Assembly (NCBI GenBank): GCA_937983055.1
Contig: CALJLA010000212.1
Location: forward strand, 1-20,072
Reading direction: 5' to 3'
DNA length: 20,072 bases
From: an uncultured Pseudomonadota bacterium
GTDB lineage: Bacteria; Pseudomonadota; Gammaproteobacteria; Burkholderiales; Eutrophovitaceae
Shown: in pieces, positions 12,814 through 20,072 of the stretch
Layout of the letters: every line of letters begins with the position of its first letter
Numbering within the stretch: position 1 is the first letter of the stretch
Notes under the pieces: generated by a model
Database searches by the model: none
What the model saw: only the letters and a program-made list of their open reading frames with translations
What the model was told of the DNA's origin: nothing
Translations under genes and position numbers: made by a program

Positions 12814-15800
12814 ATGCCCGAGCTGCTCACCCTGCGCGGCCGCAACGCGCTCTCGGACTTCCGCCTCAGCAAGCTGCTCTCCAGTCTCAAAACACAGGTT
12901 CCGGCCGTTGTCGGGCTGGGCGCCGAGCACTGGCATTTCGTCGAACTGTCGCGGCCGCTGGCGCCGGAACGGTGCGCGGTGCTGGAGCGCATCCTGACCT
13001 ACGGGCCTGCCGCGCGACCGGTCGACGATGCCGGGCAGCGCCTGCTGGTGGTGCCGCGCTTCGGTACGATCTCGCCCTGGTCGTCGAAAGCGACCGACAT
13101 TGCCCATAACTGCGGCCTGCTGGAAGTGGCGCGCATCGAGCGCGGGGTTGCCTTCTACGTGCGCCGCCGTGACGGCGCGCCGCTGACGCCTGCCGAGCGT
13201 GCCGCGCTGCTGCCGCTGATACACGACCGCATGACCGAGACGGTGCTTGAGTCGTTCGATGCGGTCGGCGCGCTGTTCGAGCATGTAACGCCCGGGACGC
13301 TCGCCACCGTGCCGCTGATGGAGCGGGGGCGCGCGGCGCTGGACGCAGCGAACCGCGAGCTGGGGCTGGCGCTGTCTGACGACGAGATCGAGTATCTGGT
13401 CGAGAATTTCGGGCGCATCGGCCGCGACCCGAGCGATGTCGAGCTGATGATGTTCGCCCAGGCGAACTCGGAGCACTGCCGGCACAAGATCTTCAATGCC
13501 GACTGGGTGATCGACGGCGAGCGGCAGCCGCAGTCGCTGTTCGGCATGGTGCGCGAGACGCACCGGCGCAACCCGCAGGGCACGGTGATGGCCTACGCCG
13601 ACAACGCGGCGATCATGGAGGGCGCGCGGGCGAAGCGGCTGCTGCCTGGCGCCGACGGCGGCTACCGCTATCGCGAGGCGCTCACCCATATCCTCATGAA
13701 AGTCGAGACGCACAATCATCCGACCGCGATCTCGCCGTTTCCGGGCGCTGCCACCGGGTCCGGCGGCGAGATCCGCGACGAAGGCGCCACCGGCCGCGGT
13801 GCCAAGCCGAAAGCCGGTCTGTGCGGCTTCAGCGTCTCGCACCTGCGCATTCCCGGCGACGCGCAGCCCTGGGAAGCCGGCGGTATCGGCAAGCCGGAGC
13901 GCATCGCCTCGGCGCTGTCGATCATGCTGGAGGCGCCGATCGGTGCGGCGGCTTTCAACAACGAATTCGGCCGGCCCAACCTGGCGGGTTACTTTCGCAG
14001 CTTCGAGCAGCCGGTCGACGGTGTGGTGCGCGGCTATCACAAGCCGATCATGATCGCCGGCGGCGTGGGCAACGTGCTCGCCGAGCAATCTCACAAGCGC
14101 GACTTCGGCGCGCGCACGCTGATCATCCAGCTCGGCGGGCCCGGCCTGCTGATCGGCATGGGCGGCGGGGCGGCCTCGAGCATGGCCACCGGGGCCAACA
14201 CCGCAGACCTGGATTTCGACTCGGTGCAGCGGGGCAACGCCGAGATCCAGCGCCGTGCGCAGGAGGTTATCGATCGCTGCGCCGCGCGCGGCGAGGACAA
14301 TCCGATCCTGTCGATTCACGACGTCGGCGCCGGCGGCCTGTCCAACGCGGTGCCCGAGCTGGTGCACGCCGCCAATTGCGGGGCGCTGATCAATCTGCGC
14401 GACATCCCCTCGGAAGAGCCGGGCATGACGCCGATGCAGGTGTGGTGCAACGAGGCGCAGGAACGCTATGTGCTGGCGGTCGACCCCGAGCGCCTGGAGA
14501 TCTTTCGCAGCATCTGCGAGCGGGAGCGCTGCCCGTTTGCGGTCCTCGGCCGCGCCACCGGCGATGGTCGCCTGACCATCAGCGATCCGCTGTTCGGGAA
14601 CCATCCGGTCGATGTCGATCTGGACGTGATTCTTGGCAAACCACCTAAGATGACCCGCAGCGTGCGCCGCGTGAGGCGCGACTTGCCGCCGCTTGATCTT
14701 TCCGAGGTGCGGGTGGCCGAGGCGGTGCGCCGGGTTCTGCGCTTTCCGGCGGTGGCGGACAAGACGTTCCTGATCGCCATCGGCGACCGCACGGTGGGCG
14801 GGCTGTGCGCGCGCGACCCCTTCGTCGGCCCCTGGCAGGTGCCGGTCGCCGACGTCGCGGTCACGCTGATGGATTTCGCCGGCTATCGCGGCGAGGCCTT
14901 CGCAATGGGCGAACGAACCCCGCTGGCGGTGATCGATGCGCCGGCATCGGGCCGGATGGCGGTGGGCGAAGCCGTCACCAACATCGCCGCCGCGGCGATC
15001 GGCCCCTTGTCGAAGGTCAAACTGTCGGCCAACTGGATGGCGGCAGCCGGCGTGGCCGGCGAGGATGCCGCGCTGTTCGACACCGTGCGCGCCGTGGCGC
15101 TCGAACTGTGCCCGGCGCTGGGCATCAGCATCCCGGTGGGCAAGGACTCGATGTCGATGCGCACCGCCTGGGCCGACGGCGGTCGCGAGCGCGAAGTGGT
15201 GGCCCCGCTGTCGCTGATCGTCTCGGCGTTCGCGCCGGTGGACGATGCGCGCCGCACCCTGACGCCGCAGCTCGCGCCGGATGAGGACGCGCGGCTGCTG
15301 CTGGTCGATCTGGGCGGCGGCCGCTGCCGGCTGGGCGGCTCGGTGCTGGCGCAGGTGTATTGCCAGACTGGCAACGAAGCGCCGGACCTGGACGCGCCGC
15401 AGCGGCTGGCCGGCTTCTTCGACGCGGTGCAGACGCTGATGCGCGAAGGCAGGCTGCTCGCCTACCACGACCGCTCTGACGGCGGGTTGCTGGCGACCAT
15501 TGCAGAGATGATGTTTGCCGCCCATGTGGGGGTGACCCTCGAGCTGGGGGCGGCGGCGCGCCGCCATGGCGTGCCGGCGGCGCTGTTCAACGAAGAGCTG
15601 GGCGCGGTGATCCAGGTGCGCGGCGCGGACCTGGCCGCGGTGCGCGATGCCTTTGCGGCCGCCGGGCTTGCCGACGCGGTCAGCGAACTCGGTGCAGTCA
15701 ACCGCAGCGGTCGGCTGATCGTGAAGTCGAATGGCAAGACCGTCTACGACGAGACCGGTGTCGAGCTGCACCGGCTGTGGTCGGCGACCACCTGTCAGCT

Positions 15801-16704
15801 GCAGCGCCTGCGCGACAATCCCGCGTGCGCGCAGCAGGAGTACGACCGCCTGCTGGACGCTGCCGACCCCGGGCTGCATGCGCGGCTGACGTTCGATCCG
15901 GTGGAGGATATCGCCGCGCCTTACCTCGGCGGCGCGCGGCCGCGTGTTGCCGTGCTGAGGGAGCAGGGAGTGAACGGCCAGATCGAGATGGCGGCTGCGT
16001 TCGACCGCGCCGGCTTCGAGGCGGTCGACGTGCACATGACCGACCTGATCTCAGGCCGGGTGTCGCTGCAGTCGTTTCAGGGCGCGGTTGCCTGCGGCGG
16101 CTTTTCCTATGGCGACGTGCTCGGCGCCGGGGAAGGCTGGGCCAAGTCGATCTTGTTCAACGCGCGCGCGCAGGCGCAGTTCGAGGCCTTTTTCGCGCGT
16201 GCCGACAGCTTTGCGCTGGGCGTGTGCAACGGTTGCCAGATGATGTCCAATCTACGCGGGCTCATTCCCGGAGCCGCGCACTGGCCCCATTTCGTGCGCA
16301 ACCGCTCGGAGCAGTTCGAGGCACGCTTCGTGATGGTGGAGGTGCAGGAAAGCCCCTCGCTGTTCTTTTCCGGCATGGCTGGTTCACGCATGCCGATAGC
16401 CACCGCCCATGGCGAGGGCTTTGCCGAGTTTGCCTCGAAGGCGGCGCAGACGGCCGCCGCACCCCTGGTTGCCCTGCGCTATGTCGACAATCATGGCCGG
16501 GTTACCGAGCGCTACCCGTTCAATCCCAACGGCTCGCCGCACGGCATCACCGGCCTGACCACGCCGGACGGCCGCTTCACTATCCTGATGCCGCATCCGG
16601 AGCGGGTTTTTCGCAGCGTGCAGCAGTCCTGGCATCCACCGCAGTGGGGCGAGTATTCGCCGTGGATGCGGATGTTTCGCAACGCCCGTCGCTGGGTGGG
16701 CTGA
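12814..16704 (+). CDS. purL: Phosphoribosylformylglycinamidine synthase, long form
   Basis: Fourth step of purine synthesis: converts FGAR to FGAM using ATP and glutamine. At 1,296 residues it is the fused form (E. coli has 1,295), with an N-terminal PurS-like part, two synthetase halves and a C-terminal glutamine amidotransferase. Visible motifs include MFAQANSEHCRHK, VETHNHPTAISPFPGAATG, LSIHDVGAGGLSNA and IPVGKDSMSM. The amidotransferase triad is Cys1138 (GVCNGCQ), His1261 and Glu1263 (PHPERVF), matching the known E. coli triad. The ATG at 12814 has no clear Shine-Dalgarno sequence but starts at the family's conserved N-terminus. It is divergent from nnr, stands alone, and is followed by a strong hairpin. 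Standard housekeeping gene, complete. Confidence 0.98.
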   Translation: MPELLTLRGRNALSDFRLSKLLSSLKTQVPAVVGLGAEHWHFVELSRPLAPERCAVLERILTYGPAARPVDDAGQRLLVVPRFGTISPWSSKATDIAHNCGLLEVARIERGVAFYVRRRDGAPLTPAERAALLPLIHDRMTETVLESFDAVGALFEHVTPGTLATVPLMERGRAALDAANRELGLALSDDEIEYLVENFGRIGRDPSDVELMMFAQANSEHCRHKIFNADWVIDGERQPQSLFGMVRETHRRNPQGTVMAYADNAAIMEGARAKRLLPGADGGYRYREALTHILMKVETHNHPTAISPFPGAATGSGGEIRDEGATGRGAKPKAGLCGFSVSHLRIPGDAQPWEAGGIGKPERIASALSIMLEAPIGAAAFNNEFGRPNLAGYFRSFEQPVDGVVRGYHKPIMIAGGVGNVLAEQSHKRDFGARTLIIQLGGPGLLIGMGGGAASSMATGANTADLDFDSVQRGNAEIQRRAQEVIDRCAARGEDNPILSIHDVGAGGLSNAVPELVHAANCGALINLRDIPSEEPGMTPMQVWCNEAQERYVLAVDPERLEIFRSICERERCPFAVLGRATGDGRLTISDPLFGNHPVDVDLDVILGKPPKMTRSVRRVRRDLPPLDLSEVRVAEAVRRVLRFPAVADKTFLIAIGDRTVGGLCARDPFVGPWQVPVADVAVTLMDFAGYRGEAFAMGERTPLAVIDAPASGRMAVGEAVTNIAAAAIGPLSKVKLSANWMAAAGVAGEDAALFDTVRAVALELCPALGISIPVGKDSMSMRTAWADGGREREVVAPLSLIVSAFAPVDDARRTLTPQLAPDEDARLLLVDLGGGRCRLGGSVLAQVYCQTGNEAPDLDAPQRLAGFFDAVQTLMREGRLLAYHDRSDGGLLATIAEMMFAAHVGVTLELGAAARRHGVPAALFNEELGAVIQVRGADLAAVRDAFAAAGLADAVSELGAVNRSGRLIVKSNGKTVYDETGVELHRLWSATTCQLQRLRDNPACAQQEYDRLLDAADPGLHARLTFDPVEDIAAPYLGGARPRVAVLREQGVNGQIEMAAAFDRAGFEAVDVHMTDLISGRVSLQSFQGAVACGGFSYGDVLGAGEGWAKSILFNARAQAQFEAFFARADSFALGVCNGCQMMSNLRGLIPGAAHWPHFVRNRSEQFEARFVMVEVQESPSLFFSGMAGSRMPIATAHGEGFAEFASKAAQTAAAPLVALRYVDNHGRVTERYPFNPNGSPHGITGLTTPDGRFTILMPHPERVFRSVQQSWHPPQWGEYSPWMRMFRNARRWVG

Positions 16705-16719
16705 GCAACGCGAAAACGA

Positions 16720-16746
16720 AAAGGGCGCGGCAGAGCCGCGCCCTTT
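16720..16746. terminator. Bidirectional terminator between purL and ppiC
   Basis: AAAGGGCGCGGC pairs fully with GCCGCGCCCTTT (12 bp, loop AGA). The A-rich run on its left (CGAAAACGAAAA) becomes a T-rich tail for the - strand, so it works best for ppiC, while purL reads into the stem's own TTT. Confidence 0.85.
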
Positions 16747-16762
16747 GCGCCGCCTGCGCGGT

Positions 16763-17605
16763 TCAGTCCTGCTTGGCTGCGCCGAGCGAACCGAGCTTCT
16801 CGATTTTCGCTTTCTCGCGCAGTTTGCCGACATAGTCGTCGCGCGCCTGATTGATCACGTTCTCGCGGATCTGCTCCTTGACCTCTTCGAAAGCGGGAAA
16901 CGAGGGGTCGCGAATGTCGACCACCTGGATCACGTGCCAGCCGTACGAGGTGCGCACCGGCTCGCCGAGCAGCTCGCCCTTCTTCAGCTTGCGCAGGGCG
17001 TCGGCAAACGCCGCAACGTACACTTCCGGCTTGGACCAGTCGAGCTGCCCGCCCTGATCCTTGGTGCCCGGGTCGAGCGACTTCTCGCGGGCGAGCGCCG
17101 CGAAATCCGCGCCCTTGCCCAGCTGCTCGATCAGCGCCTTGGCTTCGGACTGATCTTTCACCAGGATGTGGCGCGACAGGTATTCCTTGTCGCCGACCTT
17201 CAGCAGTTCGGCCTTGGCGCGCTCGTACTCCGCGCGCAGCTGCTCGTCCGTTGGCGCGTTCTGCTTCAGGAAATCCTCCAGCAGCAGGCCGAGCAGGATC
17301 TGCTGGCGCATCGCGTCCATCTGTGCGCGATAGGCGGGGTCCTTGTCGAGCTTCTTGCGCAGCGCTTCCTGCGCCAGCACTTCACGGGTAATCAGCACCT
17401 CGCGCACCTCTTCCCTGAACTCGGCCGTGTCCTGCTGGCCCTGCTGGGTCTGGCTGCGCACGATCAGGTCGAAACGCTCCTTCGGAATGGACACGCCGTT
17501 GACCTTGGCAATGCTGTCGCCGGCGGCGGGTTCGGCGGCCAGCGCCGGCGGCGCCAGCAGGACTGCGAGCAGCAGGGCCGTGCGGGCAAGTGGATTGGGT
17601 GACAT
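16763..17605 (-). CDS. Periplasmic parvulin-type peptidyl-prolyl isomerase
   Basis: Catalyses cis-trans isomerisation of prolyl bonds and probably helps fold exported proteins. It has 280 residues: a signal peptide to about residue 23 (PPALA-AEP), a helical SurA-like chaperone region (about 28-130), the parvulin domain at about 140-231 (EYLSRHILVK, then DQGGQLDW, then TSYGWHVIQVVD), and a C-terminal helix. The ATG at 17605 is supported by GAGGA just upstream. It is the last gene of the yciB-yciI-bolA operon, 64 bases after bolA, and ends at the bidirectional hairpin shared with purL. It belongs to the PpiC/PrsA group; the substrate is unknown. Confidence 0.92.
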   Translation of the reverse strand: MSPNPLARTALLLAVLLAPPALAAEPAAGDSIAKVNGVSIPKERFDLIVRSQTQQGQQDTAEFREEVREVLITREVLAQEALRKKLDKDPAYRAQMDAMRQQILLGLLLEDFLKQNAPTDEQLRAEYERAKAELLKVGDKEYLSRHILVKDQSEAKALIEQLGKGADFAALAREKSLDPGTKDQGGQLDWSKPEVYVAAFADALRKLKKGELLGEPVRTSYGWHVIQVVDIRDPSFPAFEEVKEQIRENVINQARDDYVGKLREKAKIEKLGSLGAAKQD

Positions 17606-17669
17606 GGGTTTTCCTCGTTGGATGTGAATCGATGGATCGATCCGCGCGCGATTCGCACGGCGTCGCGGG

Positions 17670-17954
17670 CTAGGGTGTGGCCTTTTGGTCGGTCTCGCCC
17701 GGGGCGAGCGCGCGGATGGAGAGGGCGTGAATGCGGTGCGGCATCAGGTCGGCGACCCGTTCGTAGACGAGGCGGTGACGCGCCAAAGTACTCTTGCCGG
17801 TGAACGCGGCCGACACCAGGGTCAGCTCGAAGTGACCGCCGCCCGATTCGCGCGCGCCCGCATGGCCGGCGTGCGCCGCGCTGTCGTCGCGGAGGTCGAG
17901 GCGCTGGGGGGCCAGGGGCGCCAGACGCTCGCGGATGAGGGCGGCGAGGCTCAC
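17670..17954 (-). CDS. bolA: BolA family protein
   Basis: A 94-residue BolA-fold protein. Relatives work with monothiol glutaredoxins in Fe-S cluster handling and stress responses. The core motif GGHFELTLVSAAFTGKS (39-55), HRLVYERVADLM (60-71) and RIHALSIRAL (74-83) are visible. I chose the GTG at 17954 because it overlaps the yciI stop in the four-base pattern GTGA, and the frame upstream of it is the yciI gene read out of phase. The C-terminus has a short polar tail (APGETDQKATP). Third gene of the operon. Confidence 0.9.
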   Translation of the reverse strand: MSLAALIRERLAPLAPQRLDLRDDSAAHAGHAGARESGGGHFELTLVSAAFTGKSTLARHRLVYERVADLMPHRIHALSIRALAPGETDQKATP

Positions 17955-18253
17955 GCCGGAAAAACCTTGCGAAAGGGTTGGACGCTGACCCGCGCGAATA
18001 CGCCTTCGGTGACGTACGGATCGGCGTCGATCCAGGCGCGCGCCTCTTCCAGCGATTCGAACTCGCCGACGATCAGGCTGCCGCTGAAGCCGGCCGGACC
18101 GGGATCGGGACTGTCGATGGCGGGAAACGCGCCGGCCAGCACCAGCTTGCCCTCGGCGATGCGCGCCTCGACCCGCTGCAGGTGCGCAGGGCGTGCCTTC
18201 ACGCGGCGCTCCAGGCTGCCCGGTACGTCTTCGCCGACAATCGCGTACAGCAT
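17951..18253 (-). CDS. yciI: YciI family protein
   Basis: A 100-residue small protein of the YciI family, a ferredoxin-like fold related to muconolactone isomerase-type enzymes; its activity is not established. Conserved His24 (RPAHLQRV) and Asp78-Pro79 (DADPYVTEGVF), the usual candidate active-site residues, are present. The ATG at 18253 directly follows the yciB stop with no spacer, and its stop overlaps the bolA start. The YciB-YciI pairing is common in proteobacteria and supports the call. Confidence 0.92.
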   Translation of the reverse strand: MLYAIVGEDVPGSLERRVKARPAHLQRVEARIAEGKLVLAGAFPAIDSPDPGPAGFSGSLIVGEFESLEEARAWIDADPYVTEGVFARVSVQPFRKVFPA

Positions 18254-18793
18254 CTACTTCTTTTCCGCCTCTTCCAGATAGCGCGACAGCATCAGCGCCT
18301 GGCCGAAGGCGAATGCCAGCAGCAGGCCGATGCCGCCGAAGAGCTTGAAGTTGACCCAGGCATCGGTGGAAAAACTGTAGGCGACATACAGGTTCGCAAC
18401 ACCCATGAAGGCGAAGAAGCCGACCCAGCTCAGGCTGAGCTTGTGCCAGACCGCTTCGGGCAGCGTCATCTGAGCGCCCATCATGGCCCGGATGAGGTTC
18501 TTGCGGAACAGCAGCTGGGCGCCGAGCAGCACCAGCGCGAACAGCCAGTACAGCACCGTGGGCTTCCACTTGATGAAGGTCTCGTCCTGCAGCAGCAGCG
18601 TGGCGCCGCCGAAGACCACGATGATGGCCAGGCTGGCCCACAGCATATTGTCCACCTTGCGGTGGCGCAGCCAGGTCCAGCCGACCTGCACGCAGGTGGC
18701 GCCGATGGCAACCGCGGTCGCGATGTAAATGCCGTAGAACTTGAAGGCCGCGAAAAACACCACGACCGGAAAGATATCGAACAGAAACTTCAT
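18254..18793 (-). CDS. yciB: Inner-membrane septation protein A (YciB/IspZ)
   Basis: Integral membrane protein of 179 residues with five or six hydrophobic helices. The N-terminus MKFLFDIFPVVVFFAAFKFYGIY is typical. LFRKNLIRAMMGAQMTLPEAVWHKLSLSW in the middle and LMLSRYLEEAEKK at the end also match the family. Relatives affect cell envelope synthesis and division in E. coli and Shigella. It is the first gene of the - strand operon, with CATAAT (18820-18825) as a -10 candidate 27 bases before its start. Confidence 0.93.
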   Translation of the reverse strand: MKFLFDIFPVVVFFAAFKFYGIYIATAVAIGATCVQVGWTWLRHRKVDNMLWASLAIIVVFGGATLLLQDETFIKWKPTVLYWLFALVLLGAQLLFRKNLIRAMMGAQMTLPEAVWHKLSLSWVGFFAFMGVANLYVAYSFSTDAWVNFKLFGGIGLLLAFAFGQALMLSRYLEEAEKK

Positions 18794-18819
18794 ATCGGAC
18801 AGGGATTTCGGGAGGGCGC

Positions 18820-18825
18820 ATTATG
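18820..18825 (-). promoter_or_regulatory. Candidate -10 element for the yciB operon
   Basis: CATAAT on the - strand, 27 bases before the yciB start. It matches TATAAT at five of six positions. No -35 recognised. Confidence 0.35.
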
Positions 18826-18914
18826 GCGGCGGGAGGCGCCAATGCACAAGCCGGCCGCGCCGGCGCCCGATGCTAAGATGCGGCGGCCCGACAAACGTTC
18901 CACCGGAGGAGGAG

Positions 18915-19436
18915 ATGGCGCAGGTGAAGCTTGCCAACTACGCGGAGGCCAGTCCGGCCGCGCGCAAGGTGTTCGACGACATCATGGCGACCCGCAACAG
19001 CGATTATGTGAACAACATCTGGCGGGCGCTGGCGGTGCATCCGCCGTTGCTCGAGCGCTTCTGGTCGTTGATGAAAGCGGTGATGGTGAAACCCTCGCGG
19101 CTCGATCCGCTGACGAAGGAACTGATCTATCTGGCGGTCAGCATCACCAACAATTGCGGCTATTGCATCAACTCGCACACCGCGGCGGCACGCAAGAAGG
19201 GGCTGGACGACGAAATGCTGGCCGAGTTGAACGAGATCGTCGCGCTGGCCAACGCCGGCAACCGCCTGACCCAGGGCCTGCAGGTGCCGGTGGATGCCGC
19301 GTTCAAGCCCAACTACCGGGACACCGCCTGGAAGGCGCCGCGGCGGGCGGCCAACAAGCGGACGAAGCCGGCGGGCGCCGCGCGCAGAAAGGCGCCGGCC
19401 CGCCAGCGCGCGGCGCGGGCGGCAAAGCGTGGCTGA
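18915..19436 (+). CDS. AhpD/carboxymuconolactone decarboxylase-like protein with basic tail
   Basis: A 173-residue protein of the alkylhydroperoxidase D-like fold. The redox motif CGYC (Cys81, Cys84) with His88 follows a typical helix (LTKELIYLAVSITNN), so a thiol peroxidase-type activity is plausible. Residues 1-136 hold the domain. From residue 139 to the end the chain is unusual: 14 Lys/Arg in 35 residues, rich in Ala and Pro, and no acidic residue. Such histone H1-like tails often bind nucleic acid or polyanions; here that is inference. The ATG at 18915 has GGAGG five bases upstream. It is divergent from yciB, with TAAGAT at about 18883 as a weak -10 candidate, and ends 15 bases before the nitroreductase gene. 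Confidence 0.88.
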   Translation: MAQVKLANYAEASPAARKVFDDIMATRNSDYVNNIWRALAVHPPLLERFWSLMKAVMVKPSRLDPLTKELIYLAVSITNNCGYCINSHTAAARKKGLDDEMLAELNEIVALANAGNRLTQGLQVPVDAAFKPNYRDTAWKAPRRAANKRTKPAGAARRKAPARQRAARAAKRG

Positions 19437-19451
19437 GCGGACCGGCCGGGC

Positions 19452-20072
19452 ATGCGCGAGATGAGCGGCGTCGAAGAGGCGATCCGCGCGCGCTTCAGCT
19501 GCCGCCGCTTCGTAGAGCGGCCGGTGGCGCGCGCGACCATCGAGCGAATCCTGAGGCTGGCCCAGCAGACGCCGTCCTGGTGCAACTGCCAGCCCTGGCA
19601 GGTCAGCATCGTGTCCGGCGCGGCGCTGGCGCGGCTGGGCGAGGCGCTGACCCGGGCTGCACGGGCGGGGCAGCCGCCGCGGCCCGACTTCCCGTTTCCG
19701 CCTGCTTACCAAGGCGTGTACCGCGAGCGGCGCAAGGTATGTGGCGTTCAGCTCTACCAGTCGCTCGGCATCGGCCGCGAGGACAAGGCCGGCGCCGCCC
19801 GCCAGTCGCTGGAGAACTTCCGGTTCTTTGGCGCGCCGCACCTGGCCGTGGTTACCACCGACGCCAGCCTCGGCGTCTACGGCGCCATCGACTGCGGGCT
19901 GTACGTCGCGCACTTCATGCTGGCCGCGCGTGAGCAGGGAGTGGACAGCATCGCCCAGGCGGCGCTTGCCTCGTATCCCGACCTGATCCGCAGTCAGCTC
20001 GGCGTGGCGGCCGAGCGCTGGTTGGTGTGTGGCATTTCTTTCGGCTACGCCGACGCCGCGCACCCGGTCAAC
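19452..20072 (+). CDS. Nitroreductase family protein (3' partial)
   Basis: FMN-dependent oxidoreductase of the nitroreductase superfamily, open from the ATG at 19452 to the right edge (207 residues), so the C-terminus is missing. Visible features are the N-terminal SCRRFVERPV (FMN-phosphate region), SWCNCQPWQV in the place usually held by SPSNTQPW, and YGAIDCGLYVAHFMLAA, followed by QAALASYPDLIRSQLG and LVCGISFGYAD. Relatives reduce nitroaromatics, quinones or enones with NAD(P)H; the substrate here is unknown. An ATG at 19461 is an alternative start. It lies 15 bases after the AhpD-like gene, so the two are probably co-transcribed, suggesting a shared redox or detoxification role. Confidence 0.88.
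   Translation, partial: MREMSGVEEAIRARFSCRRFVERPVARATIERILRLAQQTPSWCNCQPWQVSIVSGAALARLGEALTRAARAGQPPRPDFPFPPAYQGVYRERRKVCGVQLYQSLGIGREDKAGAARQSLENFRFFGAPHLAVVTTDASLGVYGAIDCGLYVAHFMLAAREQGVDSIAQAALASYPDLIRSQLGVAAERWLVCGISFGYADAAHPVN

Noticed and set aside
12781..16035. A 1,084-codon open frame on the - strand opposite purL
   Set aside because: purL is complete and unmistakable on the + strand. The antisense product is rich in Arg, His, Gln and Ala with no domain pattern, as expected from the mirror of G+C-biased codons.
18873..20063. A 396-codon - strand open frame opposite the AhpD-like and nitroreductase genes
   Set aside because: Both + strand genes show clear family motifs and ribosome binding sites; the antisense frame shows none.
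1..20072. Mobile elements, CRISPR arrays, tRNA or rRNA genes
   Set aside because: No transposase, direct-repeat array, or cloverleaf or ribosomal sequence was recognised on either strand. Composition looks even, with no sign of recent transfer.

Overview
The window is dense, G+C-rich bacterial chromosome (about two thirds G+C by eye). It carries 21 protein genes, little intergenic space, and no tRNA, rRNA, insertion sequence or CRISPR array that I can see. The gene families and the order purL / ppiC-bolA-yciI-yciB (convergent) fit a betaproteobacterium, probably of the Rhodocyclales or a related group. That placement is an inference from gene order and codon bias, not from a marker gene.

Positions 1-4646 hold a respiratory formate dehydrogenase operon on the + strand. 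It comprises the catalytic molybdopterin subunit (5' end cut by the window edge; Cys rather than selenocysteine at the metal), the four-cluster Fe-S subunit, a 73-residue lipoprotein, and the cytochrome b subunit. Positions 4738-6385 hold molybdenum-cofactor genes (mobB, moaD, moaE) and a single-domain ModE-type regulator. The 305-base gap that follows (6386-6690) is the richest regulatory DNA here. It has two ModE-type operators of identical architecture, a TTGACA element, a possible 17-codon ORF with a ribosome binding site, and a perfect 11-bp hairpin.

Positions 6691-10445 hold a molybdate uptake operon in an unusual order: modB, modC, an OprO/P-like outer-membrane porin, then modA. Directly after come crcB (fluoride channel) and a DUF190 gene. 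Together, positions 1-11239 read as a molybdenum island: an enzyme that uses the metal cofactor, late steps of cofactor synthesis, the regulator, and transport through both membranes.

The rest is mostly housekeeping. nnr (NAD(P)HX repair, - strand) is divergent from the long-form purL (+). A bidirectional terminator separates purL from the - strand operon yciB-yciI-bolA-ppiC. Divergent from yciB is a + strand pair: an AhpD/carboxymuconolactone-decarboxylase-like protein with a strongly basic tail, and a nitroreductase-family gene cut by the right edge.

The points most worth following are the candidate ModE-controlled small transcript at 6437-6562, the porin inside the molybdate operon, the absence of any Mop/TOBE molybdate-binding domain in both ModE and ModC, and the conserved-looking lipoprotein inside the formate dehydrogenase operon.
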